Positions 1 through 9,433 of a stretch of DNA of 59,156 bases are shown piece after piece. Both the position numbers and the translations under genes were made by a program. Below the pieces are notes generated by a model. It saw only the letters and a program-made list of their open reading frames with translations, was not told where the DNA came from and made no database searches. Origin of the DNA: Rathayibacter rhapontici (GTDB taxonomy: Bacteria; Actinomycetota; Actinomycetes; Actinomycetales; Microbacteriaceae); contig NZ_MUKN01000019.1 in assembly GCF_001995175.1 (NCBI RefSeq), forward strand, positions 1-59,156, in the 5' to 3' direction. Each line of letters starts with the position of its first letter. The stretch's first letter is position 1.

Positions 1-2158
1 GGCGCGGCGGCGCTGCCGGCCCCCTCCGGAGCGGGCGCCCCCATGCAGGACCGCGCGAGCAGCCGCTCCGCCTCGGCCGTCTCGCCGAACGAGGCGAGGT
101 CGAGGGCGGCGTCGATCCGCGCGAACGGATCGGCGGGGTCGCGTCCGTCGAGGGTCCGGGCGAGCTGGTCGAGCGGATCGAGCGCGAGGGTCCCGCGGAG
201 CAGCGGCGCCGCCTCCTCCGCATGCCCGAGGGCGCGGAGGCAGACGACGGTGAGCGCGCGGGCGCGGAGGTCGTCGGTGTCCAGGCGCAGCGCGGTCCGC
301 ACGTCGTCGAGGGCCGCGGAGTGGTCGCCGTCGGCCGCGAGGAGGCAGGCGCTCTCGACGAGCGCGGCGTGCGCCCACTTGCCGTCCCAGGCGCCTTGCC
401 GAACGCGGCGGCGGCCTCGCGCCGGCGTCCCAGGCGCACGAGGACCAGCCCGCGCAGGTGCAGCGCCTCGGTATCAGCGGGGTTGCCGTTGTGCGCGGTC
501 AGGCGGCGGAGCGACGCGTCGCAGTGCTCGAGCGCTTCCGCGTACTCGCCGCGGCCGTACGCGTGCCCGGCGAGGGCGAGGTGGACGCGCGCGTCTCCCG
601 CATTTCGCCGCAGCGCCTCGTGCCAGTAGGGCAGCGGCGAGCGGGTCGGGTGGCGGTACTGCGCGAGGTGCACGCCGGTGAAGTACAGCTCGTCGACGGA
701 GGCGGTCTCCCGCGGTGACGGCGGCTCGGCGGCCGTCTCCGGCTCCTCCTGCTGCACCCTCGCGGGCACCTCGTAGGCGAGCAGGGTCGCTCCGCCGGCG
801 CGGACGACGACCGCCAGCCCCGCCGGTTCGGTCCGGGAGGTGGGGAGGTCCGCGACCAGCGGAGCGCCCGGGCCGAGGTCGACGGTCCACTCGCGCAGGA
901 CCGCGCCGTCGTCCAGGAGTCGGACGGTCGCGGCCGAGTGCCGTCGCGTCGTCGCGACTCCGATCCGGATGCGGTCGCCCTCGACGTCGAGGTGCACCGC
1001 CGTCTCGCGGGTCGCCTGGTGCGCGACGCCGATGCCGCTGATCGGGTACCAGTACTGCGTGAAGGTCTTCGTCTCGCCCGGCATCAGCCACGAGAAGTCG
1101 GGCTGGTTGTCGGTGAAGACGCCGGCCATCAACTCCACGTAGGGGCCGTCGGAGTCGGTCAGCTGCGCGTCCCAGGCGTGCCCGAACGGCGCGTCCCCCC
1201 AGGTCCACTGCTTCTTGCCGGGCGCGAAGCGGCGGTCGGCCCAGTGCACGAAGCCCGCGCCGGCGCGGTGGTCGTAGCCGCCGAAGAAGGAGTCCTCGGT
1301 GCGGACGACCATGTAGGAGGTGGGGACCGGGATGGTGCGGTAGAAGTCGAGGCGGTCCGCGCCCGGTTCCTGCGCGGCCCGGGCGGGGTAGTCGACTCCG
1401 TAGTACGGGCGGTCGGCCGCGGGGAACGCGGTGATCGCGCGCCGCGCGTGGTCGGCGACGTGCTGCACGTCGCGGGGGAAGAAGGACTGGTAGTCGTCGT
1501 GGACCCGCGCGGCGACGTTCGCCCACCAGAGGAACGTGCGGCGCTCGCGGGTGCGGTTGTGCAGCCGCACGTCGAGCTCGACGAGGCTGGAGCCCGGCCG
1601 CAGGCGCACTCCGTGCACGCCCTTCATCCGGCTGAGCGGATCGTGGTCGCCGCACCAGACGACGACGGAGCCGTCCTCGTCGCGCGCGATCTCGTGGTCG
1701 GTGGGCAGGAACGTGCCGGGGCGGTGGTGCTGCGGCCAGTTGAACTCGACGCCGCCGCTGACCCAGGGGCCGGCGAGGCCCACGAGGGCCGGCTTGATGA
1801 CGGAGTTGCGGTAGAAGAAGTCGTAGCCGGTGGTCTTGTCGTGCCCCGAGTGGATGCGTCCGCCGAGATCCGGGAGGACCACGACCTGCACGAACTCGTT
1901 CTCGAGCACGACGGCCCGCCACTCGCGGTCGATCGGCTCGGCCGCGATGCGGTCGATGAACGGGAGCGGGTACACCCTGCCGCTGGAGCCCTGGTAGACG
2001 CGGCGGTCGAGGAACATCGGCAGGCTGCTGGGCTCCTCCGGTGCGTAGGTGGGCAGGATCAGCGCGGTCTCCCACGCGGCGGCACCGCCCTCGGCGAGCA
2101 CGGCGGCGGCCTCGGCCGGCGCGGCGAGGAGGGGGGAGGAGGCGGCGGTGGATCCCAT
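1..2158 (-). CDS. DUF5107 domain protein with TPR-like C-terminus (partial, frameshifted)
   Basis: The reading starts at the ATG complementary to 2156-2158 and runs off the left edge of the window. The N-terminal two thirds resemble DUF5107, a beta-sandwich family related to sugar mutarotases. A stretch reading LPDLGGRIHSGHDKTTGYDF and a later Trp-rich segment (HWADRRFAPGKKQWTWG) are typical. After about residue 500 come helical repeats rich in Ala and Leu that look like TPRs (HLALAGHAYGRGEYAEALEHC and following). Near 391-396 one base appears to be missing: the frame that gives the TPRs up to FGKA stops matching and a second frame continues with WDGKWAHAALVESACLLAADGD to the edge. DUF5107 proteins often lie near sugar transporters and glycosidases, so a carbohydrate role is inferred; the exact function is unknown. 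It has no signal peptide and is probably cytoplasmic. Confidence 0.75.
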   Translation of the reverse strand, partial: MGSTAASSPLLAAPAEAAAVLAEGGAAAWETALILPTYAPEEPSSLPMFLDRRVYQGSSGRVYPLPFIDRIAAEPIDREWRAVVLENEFVQVVVLPDLGGRIHSGHDKTTGYDFFYRNSVIKPALVGLAGPWVSGGVEFNWPQHHRPGTFLPTDHEIARDEDGSVVVWCGDHDPLSRMKGVHGVRLRPGSSLVELDVRLHNRTRERRTFLWWANVAARVHDDYQSFFPRDVQHVADHARRAITAFPAADRPYYGVDYPARAAQEPGADRLDFYRTIPVPTSYMVVRTEDSFFGGYDHRAGAGFVHWADRRFAPGKKQWTWGDAPFGHAWDAQLTDSDGPYVELMAGVFTDNQPDFSWLMPGETKTFTQYWYPISGIGVAHQATRETAVHLDVEGDRIRIGVATTRRHSAATVRLLDDGAVLREWTVDLGPGAPLVADLPTSRTEPAGLAVVVRAGGATLLAYEVPARVQQEEPETAAEPPSPRETASVDELYFTGVHLAQYRHPTRSPLPYWHEALRRNAGDARVHLALAGHAYGRGEYAEALEHCDASLRRLTAHNGNPADTEALHLRGLVLVRLGRRREAAAAFGKAPGTASGRTPRSSRAPASSRPTATTPRPSTTCGPRCAWTPTTSAPARSPSSASAPSGMRRRRRRCSAGPSRSIRSTSSPGPSTDATPPIRSRGSTPPSTSPRSARRPRRSGCSRGPAWGRPLRRGPAAPPR

Positions 2159-2381
2159 GCCCCGAGGCTAGGCAGCAGCGGCGCACGGGGGAATGGCGCG
2201 GTGACCTGGACGATCCTCCGGTGGCGGACTCTCCTCCCCGGGGCGCCGTCCGGCGAGTTCTCCACAGTGCGCCGCGCCTGCCCGCCGCCCGCATCCGGAG
2301 GCTCCCTACTCTCCTCGCACGGGGCTGAAGCGGACCGTCGCCGGCGCGGATGCGCACGTGCGGCTGAGGAGAGGACTACGG

Positions 2382-5266
2382 ATGAGTCGAACGGAACGAT
2401 CGGGGCCGGCTGATCGTCGGAGGGGTGGCCTCCGGGCGGCGGTCACGGCGGCGACGGGCTGCGCGCTCGTCGGCGGACTGCTCGGCGGGGGAGCCCTGGC
2501 GCTGCCTGCGGCGGCGGCCGGCGAGGCTCCGCGGACGACCCTCGACAACACCCTGCTGCACGGCGGAGCGACCAACGGCGGCGTCACGACCGTGTCGGCC
2601 TGGCTGCGCGCGGGCGAGGTGCTGCAGGTCGACCTGCATCCGCTGAAGGGCGGCTCCGGGTCGGGCGAGGGGGAGAGCGGAGGAGGAACCGCGGCGGTCA
2701 CCGGGCCCGACGGCACGGTGCTGGACGCGCAGGTGTTCCCGCGGGGCGCACCGCCGAGCACGACCGCGGGCGGATCCTTCGTCGCGGACGCGACCGGCGT
2801 CTTCCGGGTGAGCGTGACCGACGACGACGTGGCCGCGCCGGTCAACCTCGTCTGGAGCATCGGCGTCTCCTCCGCCGCGGGGGAGGCGATCGCGGGCCGG
2901 GTCTGGTCGACGTCCTACGGGATCCAGTCGGGAGCGCGCGAGAGCTACCCCCGTGCCGAGGATCGGCGCTCCACCTTCACGCTGCACGCCGTCACCGAGA
3001 CGGGCGCGCGCTACGACATGACGCTGCGCGACTACGACGGAGTCGCGTCCACGCTCCAGGCGACGAACAAGGGCAACGTGCGGGTCGGCTCCTCCGATCC
3101 CTCCTACCTCTCGGTGCCGATGCCGCAGTCCATCGAGGCGGGAGGCGTCGGAGCGCAGTACCTCCAGCCGTCGGGCCGCACGGGAGTCGAGGGACTGCAG
3201 ACGTACAAGCTGTTCCTCGATCCTCCTGCCGCCGACCTGCCCGCCTCGATCGCACCCGCCTACGCCGCGCCCACCATCGCCGACCTCGCCTACCGGCGCT
3301 CCGGCTCCGGATCGAACGCCGGCTCGCTGACCGGGGTGCTCGGCACCCAGCCGGGCACGGTCGGGGTCGACATCGACGCCGACGGCGACGGCCGCTGGGA
3401 CGGCGAGCGCGACGTCCACCTGAGCGAGATCGTCGCCGCACCCGGGCCCTTCGCCGTCGCGTGGGACGGCCTGGACGGCCGCGGCGACGCCGTCGACACG
3501 GCCGGCACCGACGTCCGGTTCCGCGCGGCGATCGGCCGCACCAACGAGTTCCACTTCACCCGGGTCGACGCCGAGTCCTCGGTCGGCGGCGTCTCGATCG
3601 TGCGGTCCACCGGCGGCGGCGGCGACCCCGCCGCGATCCACTGGGACGACTCGCTGCTCGAGGACTCGAACTCCGAGCGCTACTCCGTCACCTCGCGCGT
3701 CTCGTCCGGCGCCGAGGGAGTCGACTCGGGCGGAGGGGTGCACCGCTGGCGCAGCGACGACACCGATCAGGACCGCGCGCCCAACGCGAACGACTCCGTG
3801 CACGGTCCTACGGCGACCTGCGCGCCATCGACGACTGGGCCTACGGAGCGGACGGGGCGTCGGCCGAGGCCGCCCTCGGTGCCCTGACTCCGCACGTCAC
3901 GATCGGCAAGACCTCGTCGGTCGCCTCGGACGTGCCGCTGACGCCCGGCGCTCGGGTGCCGTACCGCGTGACTTTGACCTCCGACGGCACCGGCGACGCC
4001 GTGGACGCCTCGGCCGTGGACTTCCTCGACGAGGGCGTGCTCGACGACGCCGACCTCGACGAGGCCTCGATCCGCACCTCGCACGGCTCGGCAGCGGTCG
4101 ATCCCGCGACCGGACGGATCGCGTGGGCGGCGGGAACTCTGCCGGTGGGCACGGTCGCGGAGCTCCTCTTCGACGTCGTCCTGCACGTCGGCGGCGACGG
4201 GGATCGCTCGCTGGTGAACACGGCCTGCCTCGCGTCGGCCCCCTTCCGGCCGTCGGAGTCGACCGTCGGCACCGACGCGAACCCGTGCGCCACCGTGCCG
4301 CAGACCGTCGGCGAAGCCCGGCTGTGGCTCCGCAAGACGGCTTCGCAGCCGTCGGCCGAGCACGGCGGCGCGGCGGGCTTCGACGTCGTCGTGGGCAACT
4401 CCGGCACCGTCGACGCCTCCGGAGTGACGGTCACGGACGTGCCGGCCCTCGACCACCTCCTCGACGCGACGATCGAGGACGGCGCCGGAGGCGTGCAGCC
4501 CGCGACGGAGCCGGTCACCGGGCTGAGCATCCCCGCCGGCGGGCAGATCGCCCTGCACGTCAGCGGCCGGGTGGCCGACGGCTACGACGCGCTCACCGTG
4601 CGCAATCGCGCGACGATCACCGAGCAGCCGACCGGCTTCGAGCCTCCGGTCGTCGAGAACGCCTGCGTCGACGAGCCCACCGCCTCCTGCGCCGAGATCC
4701 CGGTGCCGCCCGTCGAGGGTCGGCTCGAGATCGTCAAGACCGCCCTGACCGGGACCGTCGCGCACGGCGGTCGGGCCGGCTTCGAGATCGCGGTCCGCAA
4801 CACGGGGGCTCGACCGGCCGACGGGTTCACCCTCGTCGATCTGCCGACGCTCGCGCACCTCTCGGGCGTGACGATCTCGCGCGACGGCGGTGCGGAGTCG
4901 GAGGACCTGTCGGTCGAGGGCCTGAGCCTCGCCGCCGGAGCGTCGACCGTGTTCCACGTCAGCGGCACCGTGGCGGACGGCGTCGACGCGTGGACGATCC
5001 CGAACCGCGCGTCGATCGGCGATCTGCCGGACGGCTTCGCGCCGACCGTCGTGGGCAACCCCTGCACCGACGACGCCGCGGCGTCCTGCGCCGAGGTGGT
5101 CGTGCCGCCGATCGGAGTGGTCCCGACGGTGCTCGCCTCGGCCGCGACCCTCGCATCGACCGGGTTCGCAGGCGGAGCGGGTGTGCTCGGCGCGGGGATG
5201 CTGCTGGCGGCCGGCGGCGGCCTCCTGCTCGTGCGACGCCTCCGCTCGGCGTCCGGCCGGGTCTGA
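2382..5266 (+). CDS. LASTG cell-wall-anchored surface protein with DUF11-like repeats (one frameshift)
   Basis: The ATG at 2382 follows an AGGAGAGGA ribosome site at 2367-2375, so it is preferred over the upstream GTG at 2358. The protein opens with an Arg-rich segment and a hydrophobic signal peptide, with cleavage near the AAAAG at residues 43-47. The middle is a long secreted region of unknown fold. About residues 500-900 contain three DUF11-like repeats, each beginning with a KT motif (GKTSS, RKTAS, VKTAL) and with Asn-Thr-Gly or Ser-Gly turns. The C-terminus has LASTG, a hydrophobic helix and RRLRSASGRV, a class E sortase type signal. One base is missing near 3804: the first frame ends in VHG and a second frame resumes with SYGDLRAIDDWAYG. 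With it restored the protein would be about 961 residues. Likely exported and attached to peptidoglycan; ligand unknown. Confidence 0.8.
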
Positions 5267-5273
5267 CTCCGCC

Positions 5274-5309
5274 GCGGGTCCCCGCTGCCGCACGGCTCCG
5301 GGGACCCGC
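5274..5309 (+). terminator. Stem-loop terminator after surface protein
   Basis: GCGGGTCCCCG (5274-5284) and CGGGGACCCGC (5299-5309) form a perfect 11-bp stem with a 14-nt loop, starting 8 nt after the stop codon. There is no T-run, which is common for hairpin terminators in GC-rich actinobacteria. Confidence 0.6.
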
Positions 5310-5364
5310 CGCTCCCTCCCAGAGACCCCCGGATCCCGGGGGCCCGACTCAGAAGGCGCTGTCC

Positions 5365-5763
5365 ATGACGCTCCCGTCCGAACTCCCGCTCCACGTCACG
5401 GAGCGCTTCGCCCTGCCCGGCGGACTGACCGGTGTCAGCACCTGGTCGGCTCCGGATCCGGAGCGGCTCGAGCAGCTGCTGCGCACCCGCGCGGGTCACC
5501 CGCACCTCGACCGCGAGCCGCCCCGGCGCCTGCACCTCGTGCCCGCGTCCCTGGTCCTGATCGAGGAGTCGCGCGGCGGCGTGCTGCACCGCCTCGACCC
5601 GAGGCAGGAGGCGCGCACCGACGTCCGCTGGGCGCGCGCATTGCGCCGCTCCCGCCGACCGCTCTGGCTCCGGCGTCTCGTCGGACCGCCCGACCTGCCG
5701 GACCCGGGATCCCCCCGGTCCCTCGGCCGGCGGACGGAACGGGGAGAGGGGAGCGGATCGTGA
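5365..5763 (+). CDS. Hypothetical protein, 132 aa
   Basis: I do not recognise this protein. The first 80 residues look foldable (LPLHVTERFALPGG, LEQLLRTRAGHPHLDREPPRRLHLVPASLVLIEE). The C-terminal 50 residues are rich in Arg, Pro and Gly and probably disordered. No signal peptide or membrane helix is visible. The stop codon TGA (5761-5763) overlaps the GTG start of the next gene, so the two are likely translated together. The partner resembles a HicB antitoxin, but this protein lacks the small double-stranded-RNA-binding HicA fold with its catalytic His, so a toxin role cannot be claimed. The ATG is preceded by a weak AGAAGG at 5351-5356. Confidence 0.6.
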   Translation: MTLPSELPLHVTERFALPGGLTGVSTWSAPDPERLEQLLRTRAGHPHLDREPPRRLHLVPASLVLIEESRGGVLHRLDPRQEARTDVRWARALRRSRRPLWLRRLVGPPDLPDPGSPRSLGRRTERGEGSGS

Positions 5764-6005
5764 CGGTCCGCATCCTCGCCGCGGTCGCGGAGCGCGACGG
5801 GCGGACGTGGCTGGTGCGCATCCCCTCGCTCGGCACCGCGGTGCGGGCGCGCACCGTCAGCGAGGTGGACGCCGTGGCGCGCGAGGCGGCCGCCCTGCTC
5901 CTCGACGTCCCGGAGTCGGAGATCGAGCTGGTGACGACCGTGCGCGTGACTCCGGGAGCCGGCCGGGGCGGGCCGGGCTCCCGGAGCGGGGCGGAGCGCT
6001 CGTGA
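5760..6005 (+). CDS. HicB-like small protein, 81 aa
   Basis: It starts at a GTG overlapping the stop of the upstream gene. The sequence runs from a strand with RILAAVAERDGRTWLVRIPS through ARTVSEVDAVAREAAALLLDVPESEIEL. This order (short beta hairpin, a Trp-x-V core, then a helix beginning EVDAVAREA) fits the HicB/antitoxin partial RNase H fold seen in many actinobacterial orphan HicB-like proteins. The last 20 residues are Gly/Arg/Ser-rich and likely disordered. No DNA-binding domain is present and no HicA is next to it. It may be a repressor-like or orphan protein; function is inferred from fold only. The transcript converges on the ABC permease gene that ends at 6040. Confidence 0.55.
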   Translation: MTVRILAAVAERDGRTWLVRIPSLGTAVRARTVSEVDAVAREAAALLLDVPESEIELVTTVRVTPGAGRGGPGSRSGAERS

Positions 6006-6039
6006 CGGGGCGCTCAGGAGTGCGCGGCCGTCCTCGGGA

Positions 6040-6957
6040 TCAGCCCTTCACGGCTCCGGAGGTCATGCCGGCCACGATCTGGCGGTTGAAGAAGATGTAC
6101 ATCACCAGCGGCGGGATCGTGATGAGCAGCACGTCCATGAAGAGCAGGTTCCACGAGGACACCGACTGCGACGAGAAGTTGTACAGCGTCAGCTGCACGG
6201 TGGCGTTCTCGTCTCCCGGCAGGAAGTACAGGGCGTAGGTGAAGTCGTTGAACACGGTCACCGCCTGCACCACGATCACCGTCACGATCACGGGCTTCAG
6301 CAGCGGCAGCACCACCGTGAAGAACAGGCGGAACGGTCCGGCTCCGTCGATCGTCGCGGCCTCGTCGAGCTCGCGCGGGATCGTCGAGACGAAGGCGCGG
6401 AACAGGAGGATGCAGAACGAGAGGCCGAAGGCGACGTGCACGGCGATCAGGCCGGGCAGGGTCTTGAAGAGCTCGAGACCCTGCAGCACCCAGATCGTCG
6501 GCACGACCGCCGGAGGGATGATCAGGCCGGCGAGCACGAACCCGTTGACGAGCGGGTTCCACCTCGACCGGCGGCGCTGGAGGACGTAGCCCACCATCGC
6601 GGCCAGGACCACCATGATCGCGACCGACACGATCGTCAGGACCGCGCTGTTGACGAACGCCCGCAGCAGCACGAAGTTCCGCGCCGAGACGACCTCCTGC
6701 AGGTTCTCGACGAAGTTCCACTGCGTCGGAAGCGTGAAGCCGAGCAGCGACGCCTCCTGCTGCGTCTTGGACGCCGTCAGCACGATGAAGAGGAAGGGCA
6801 CGATGAAGACGATCACGGCCAGGACGATCGCGGTGATGCCGCCGCCCCAGCGCCAGAGGCGCGAGCCGCGGCCGACGCCGCGCTGCCGCACCTTCGCGGA
6901 CGGAGGATCGAGAGGGGTCGTCGAGAGCGGAGTGGGGGTGATCGGAGTGGCGGTCAC
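6040..6957 (-). CDS. Carbohydrate ABC transporter permease, MalG/RhaQ-type
   Basis: This 305-residue inner-membrane permease starts at a GTG that overlaps the stop of the preceding permease (GTGA), so the two are translationally coupled. About six hydrophobic helices are visible, beginning with AIVLAVIVFIVPFLFIVLTASK. The EAA loop that docks on the ATPase reads ELDEAATIDGAGPFRLFFTVVLPLLKP. The C-terminus FFNRQIVAGMTSGAVKG is typical of MalG-like sugar permeases of the CUT1 class. It is the last gene of the binding protein-permease-permease operon. No ATPase gene lies here; many actinobacterial CUT1 systems share one MsiK-type ATPase encoded elsewhere. The nearby rhamnosidase suggests uptake of a rhamnose-containing sugar. 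Confidence 0.9.
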   Translation of the reverse strand: MTATPITPTPLSTTPLDPPSAKVRQRGVGRGSRLWRWGGGITAIVLAVIVFIVPFLFIVLTASKTQQEASLLGFTLPTQWNFVENLQEVVSARNFVLLRAFVNSAVLTIVSVAIMVVLAAMVGYVLQRRRSRWNPLVNGFVLAGLIIPPAVVPTIWVLQGLELFKTLPGLIAVHVAFGLSFCILLFRAFVSTIPRELDEAATIDGAGPFRLFFTVVLPLLKPVIVTVIVVQAVTVFNDFTYALYFLPGDENATVQLTLYNFSSQSVSSWNLLFMDVLLITIPPLVMYIFFNRQIVAGMTSGAVKG

Positions 6958-7883
6958 AGCTCCTTGTCCTTCCGGTTGAGCCAGGCCGAGAGCGGGAAGA
7001 TCAGCGCCGCCACGACGAGGAAGAGGATCACGTTGCCGGCGGTCGAGAGACCGTAGAAGCCCGCCTGGTACTGCTTGTAGATGACCGAGGCGACCACGTC
7101 GCTCGTGAAGCCCGGCCCGCCCTTCGTCATCGCCCAGATGAGGTCGAACGAGCGCAGCCCGCCGATGAGCGAGAGGAGGATCACGGTGACCGTGGCGGGA
7201 CGCAGCAGCGGCAGGGTGATGTGGCGGAAGTTGTGCCAGGCGCCGGCGCCGTCGACGCGGGCCGCCTCGAAGTAGTCCTGCGGGATCGCGACGATGCCCG
7301 CGATGTAGATGAGCGTCGCGAGTCCGACGCCCTTCCAGACGTCGACCAGCGCGACCGAGAACAGGGCCCACTGCGGGTCGGTCAGCCAGCCGGGGCCGGC
7401 GACTCCGATCGCTGCCAGGCCCTGGTTCACGACGCCGTCGAAGGGATCCAGGAGCACCTTGAAGGTGATGCCGATGCCGATGGTCGACACCAGCACCGGG
7501 AAGAACACGACGCTGCGGAGGAATCCGCGGCCGATGATCTGCGAGCTCAGCAGCAGGCCCAGCAGCATCCCGAGGACGATCTTGAGCCCCGAGGTGATGG
7601 CCGCGTAGACGAACGTGTTGACGAACCCGGTCGTGAGCGCCGGGTCCTGGAAGAACGCGACGAAGTTGTCGAAGCCGATGAAGGTCGAGTCGAACAGCGT
7701 CCAGCGCGTGAGCGAGAAGTAGAGGGAGGCCGCGGTCGGCACGAGGAACAGCACCACGTAGAACACGCCGGCGGGCAGGTAGAACCAGGTCGGGTACGGG
7801 CTCTTCATCGCCCGGCGCCGCGCGGGCCTCTCGGGGGCGGGGGCGCTCGCCGGAGTGGGGCGCTCCTGCGTCAGTGCGGTCAT
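6954..7883 (-). CDS. Carbohydrate ABC transporter permease, MalF/UgpA-type
   Basis: The protein has 309 residues, with a Pro/Ala-rich cytosolic N-terminus and then about six membrane helices starting at WFYLPAGVFYVVLFLVPTAASLYFSLTRW. The EAA loop is YFEAARVDGAGAWHNFRHITLPLLRP, and MTKGGPGFTSDVVASVIYKQ is typical of CUT1 permeases. It pairs with the permease downstream, whose start codon it overlaps. It lies 86 nt after the substrate-binding protein gene, with a strong hairpin between them. It probably forms the translocation channel for an oligosaccharide. Confidence 0.9.
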   Translation of the reverse strand: MTALTQERPTPASAPAPERPARRRAMKSPYPTWFYLPAGVFYVVLFLVPTAASLYFSLTRWTLFDSTFIGFDNFVAFFQDPALTTGFVNTFVYAAITSGLKIVLGMLLGLLLSSQIIGRGFLRSVVFFPVLVSTIGIGITFKVLLDPFDGVVNQGLAAIGVAGPGWLTDPQWALFSVALVDVWKGVGLATLIYIAGIVAIPQDYFEAARVDGAGAWHNFRHITLPLLRPATVTVILLSLIGGLRSFDLIWAMTKGGPGFTSDVVASVIYKQYQAGFYGLSTAGNVILFLVVAALIFPLSAWLNRKDKEL

Positions 7884-7917
7884 CGGATCTCCGTCGATCG
7901 GGCGGGAAGGGGAGGGA

Positions 7918-7942
7918 GGGGCGGCGCGAGACGCGCCGCCCC
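7918..7942 (-). other. Intra-operon GC hairpin between binding protein and permease genes
   Basis: GGGGCGGCGCG (7918-7928) and CGCGCCGCCCC (7932-7942) form a perfect 11-bp stem with a 3-nt loop in the gap between the binding-protein stop and the permease start. Hairpins at this point in sugar ABC operons often protect or attenuate the mRNA so that the binding protein is made in excess; that role here is inferred. Confidence 0.5.
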
Positions 7943-7969
7943 GGGGGTGCGGGGCGGATGCCCCGCGGG

Positions 7970-9286
7970 TCACCAGCCCTCGAGGCCGAGCTGCTGGGCC
8001 TGCTTGGTCACGTCGTCGTCGTACTGCTGGGCGCCCTCGGCGGCCGAGGTGATCCCGGAGCCGACGGCCACCGTGATCTGCTCGAGCGCAGGTCCCTTGA
8101 TGGGGGAGAGGAACTCGAGCGCGGGCGCCGTGTCACCGCTGTCGAAGTAGGGCTGCATGTCCGAGATCATCGCGGGGACGTCCTCGGGCAGCTCGCAGCA
8201 GTCGATGACGTACGGGCCCTGCACGACGGTCTGCTCGCTCTGGATGTCGCAGCTCTCGGGCGAGACGAGGAACGCGAGGAAGTCCTTCGCGGCCTCGAGC
8301 TTCTCGCCCTCGACGGTCTTCGAGACGTAGACCGCTCCGGGCTGCCAGACGGTCAGCGGGTTCGAGTCGGCCGACTCGCCGGGGAGCGGGAACGTGCCGA
8401 CCGTCTGCGCCGCGTCGGGGTAGTTGGCCACGAGGGGCTGCGACGCGAAGGTCAGCATCGGGTACTGCGCCCCCTCGCCGGTGGCGACCATCCGCACGCC
8501 GTCGTCGTAGGTCGCCGAGGCGAAGTCCTCGTTGAACAGCCCGGCCTCGCCGGCCTCCTGGAGGTGCTCGAAGCCGGCCAGCGCCGGCTGGTCGACGTAC
8601 TTCGCGTCGCCCGCGGTGTACTCGTCGGCCCAGTCCGGTTTCTCGGCGAGGACGTTGGCGAAGTCGCCGAGCACCATGAGCTGCGAGGTCCAGGTGTCGC
8701 CGTAGGTCTGCACGATCGGGGCGACGTCGCCGGCGGCCTTGATCGCCTCGCTGTTCGCGAGGAACTCGTCCCACGTCTTCGGGACCGAGAGGCCGAGCTC
8801 GGCGAACACGTCCTTGTTGTAGAGCACCGCGCCGCCGAAGGACTGGCCCAGCGGAGCGCCGTAGAAGCCGGCCTCGGTCGAGACGACGCGCTGGAAGTCC
8901 TCGGTCAGCGAGTCCTTCCACTCGACGTCCGACAGGTCGGCGAGGTTCTGGTCCGGGTTCAGCGCCTGGAACAGCGATCCGGAGTTGTAGCCGAACAGGT
9001 CGGCCATCTCACCCGTGGCCAGGCGGGTCTTGACGACGTTGTCGCCCTCGCTGCCGGCGGGGCGGGTCTCGACCTCGATCGTGACGTCGGGGTTCACCTC
9101 CTTGTAGGCGGTGACCAGGGCGTCCATCTGGGCGCCGGCGAGCTCCGTGTTGTCGATGAGGATCGACAGCGTCGATCCGTCGGCGGACTCGCCGCCGCCG
9201 GTGCTGCAGCCGGTGAGCGCGAGAGCGAGCGCCGCTCCTCCTGCGCCGAGGGCGAGCACTGCTCGCCGGTTCTGTCGGGTCGACAT
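7970..9286 (-). CDS. Carbohydrate ABC transporter substrate-binding lipoprotein
   Basis: A 438-residue family 1 extracellular solute-binding protein. The N-terminus has twin Arg residues and a lipoprotein signal with lipobox LTGC at about residues 24-27, so Cys27 would be lipidated and the protein held on the outer face of the membrane. The mature domain has the usual pattern: TAYKEVNPDVTIEVETRP, TRLATGEMADLFGYNSG, GAVLYNKDVFAELGLSVPKTWDEF and a C-terminal hinge around FLAFLVSP. An unusual Cys pair (IDCCELPEDV) and a Cys in SPESCDIQ occur near the C-terminus and could form a disulfide. First gene of the operon with two permeases. A GGAGG ribosome site precedes the ATG. The divergent LacI gene probably controls it. 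Confidence 0.92.
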   Translation of the reverse strand: MSTRQNRRAVLALGAGGAALALALTGCSTGGGESADGSTLSILIDNTELAGAQMDALVTAYKEVNPDVTIEVETRPAGSEGDNVVKTRLATGEMADLFGYNSGSLFQALNPDQNLADLSDVEWKDSLTEDFQRVVSTEAGFYGAPLGQSFGGAVLYNKDVFAELGLSVPKTWDEFLANSEAIKAAGDVAPIVQTYGDTWTSQLMVLGDFANVLAEKPDWADEYTAGDAKYVDQPALAGFEHLQEAGEAGLFNEDFASATYDDGVRMVATGEGAQYPMLTFASQPLVANYPDAAQTVGTFPLPGESADSNPLTVWQPGAVYVSKTVEGEKLEAAKDFLAFLVSPESCDIQSEQTVVQGPYVIDCCELPEDVPAMISDMQPYFDSGDTAPALEFLSPIKGPALEQITVAVGSGITSAAEGAQQYDDDVTKQAQQLGLEGW

Positions 9287-9305
9287 CCTTTACCTCCATG
9301 TAAAG

Positions 9306-9318
9306 ACAACTTCGTTGT
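9306..9318. promoter_or_regulatory. Inverted repeat ACAAC-TTC-GTTGT upstream of binding-protein gene
   Basis: Perfect 5-bp arms with a 3-bp centre, lying 19 nt before the start codon of the binding-protein gene. The position suits a repressor site over the 5' leader. It differs in sequence from the two palindromes near the LacI gene, so which regulator binds is unknown. Confidence 0.35.
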
Positions 9319-9400
9319 TGCGGGGTGCCCGGGGGCGGTCGGCCACCGGGGCCCGAGGGCCGTCCGGCGGGCCGCGCAGGGAGAACATACGTCGGTGCCG

Positions 9401-9433
9401 TGAAACGTGTCAATCGATCTACACGAATTCGTG
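9401..9433. promoter_or_regulatory. Tandem LacI-type operators between ABC operon and LacI gene
   Basis: TGAAACGTGTCA at 9401-9412 is a 10-of-12 palindrome with the central CG typical of LacI/GalR operators. CACGAATTCGTG at 9422-9433 is a perfect 12-bp palindrome. They are centred 21 bp apart, about two helical turns, so two dimers could sit on the same face. CGATCTACA also repeats at 9414-9422 and 9437-9445. The location between divergent genes fits shared control by the adjacent LacI protein. Confidence 0.55.

Noticed and set aside
474-2357. A 627-residue open reading frame on the minus strand and similar long frames elsewhere (938-2413 plus strand, 27970-30522 minus strand, 10378-12870 minus strand).
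   Set aside because: They are rich in Arg, Pro, Gly and Ala with no domain pattern, and they lie opposite or out of frame with well-conserved proteins. GC-rich DNA produces such frames by chance.
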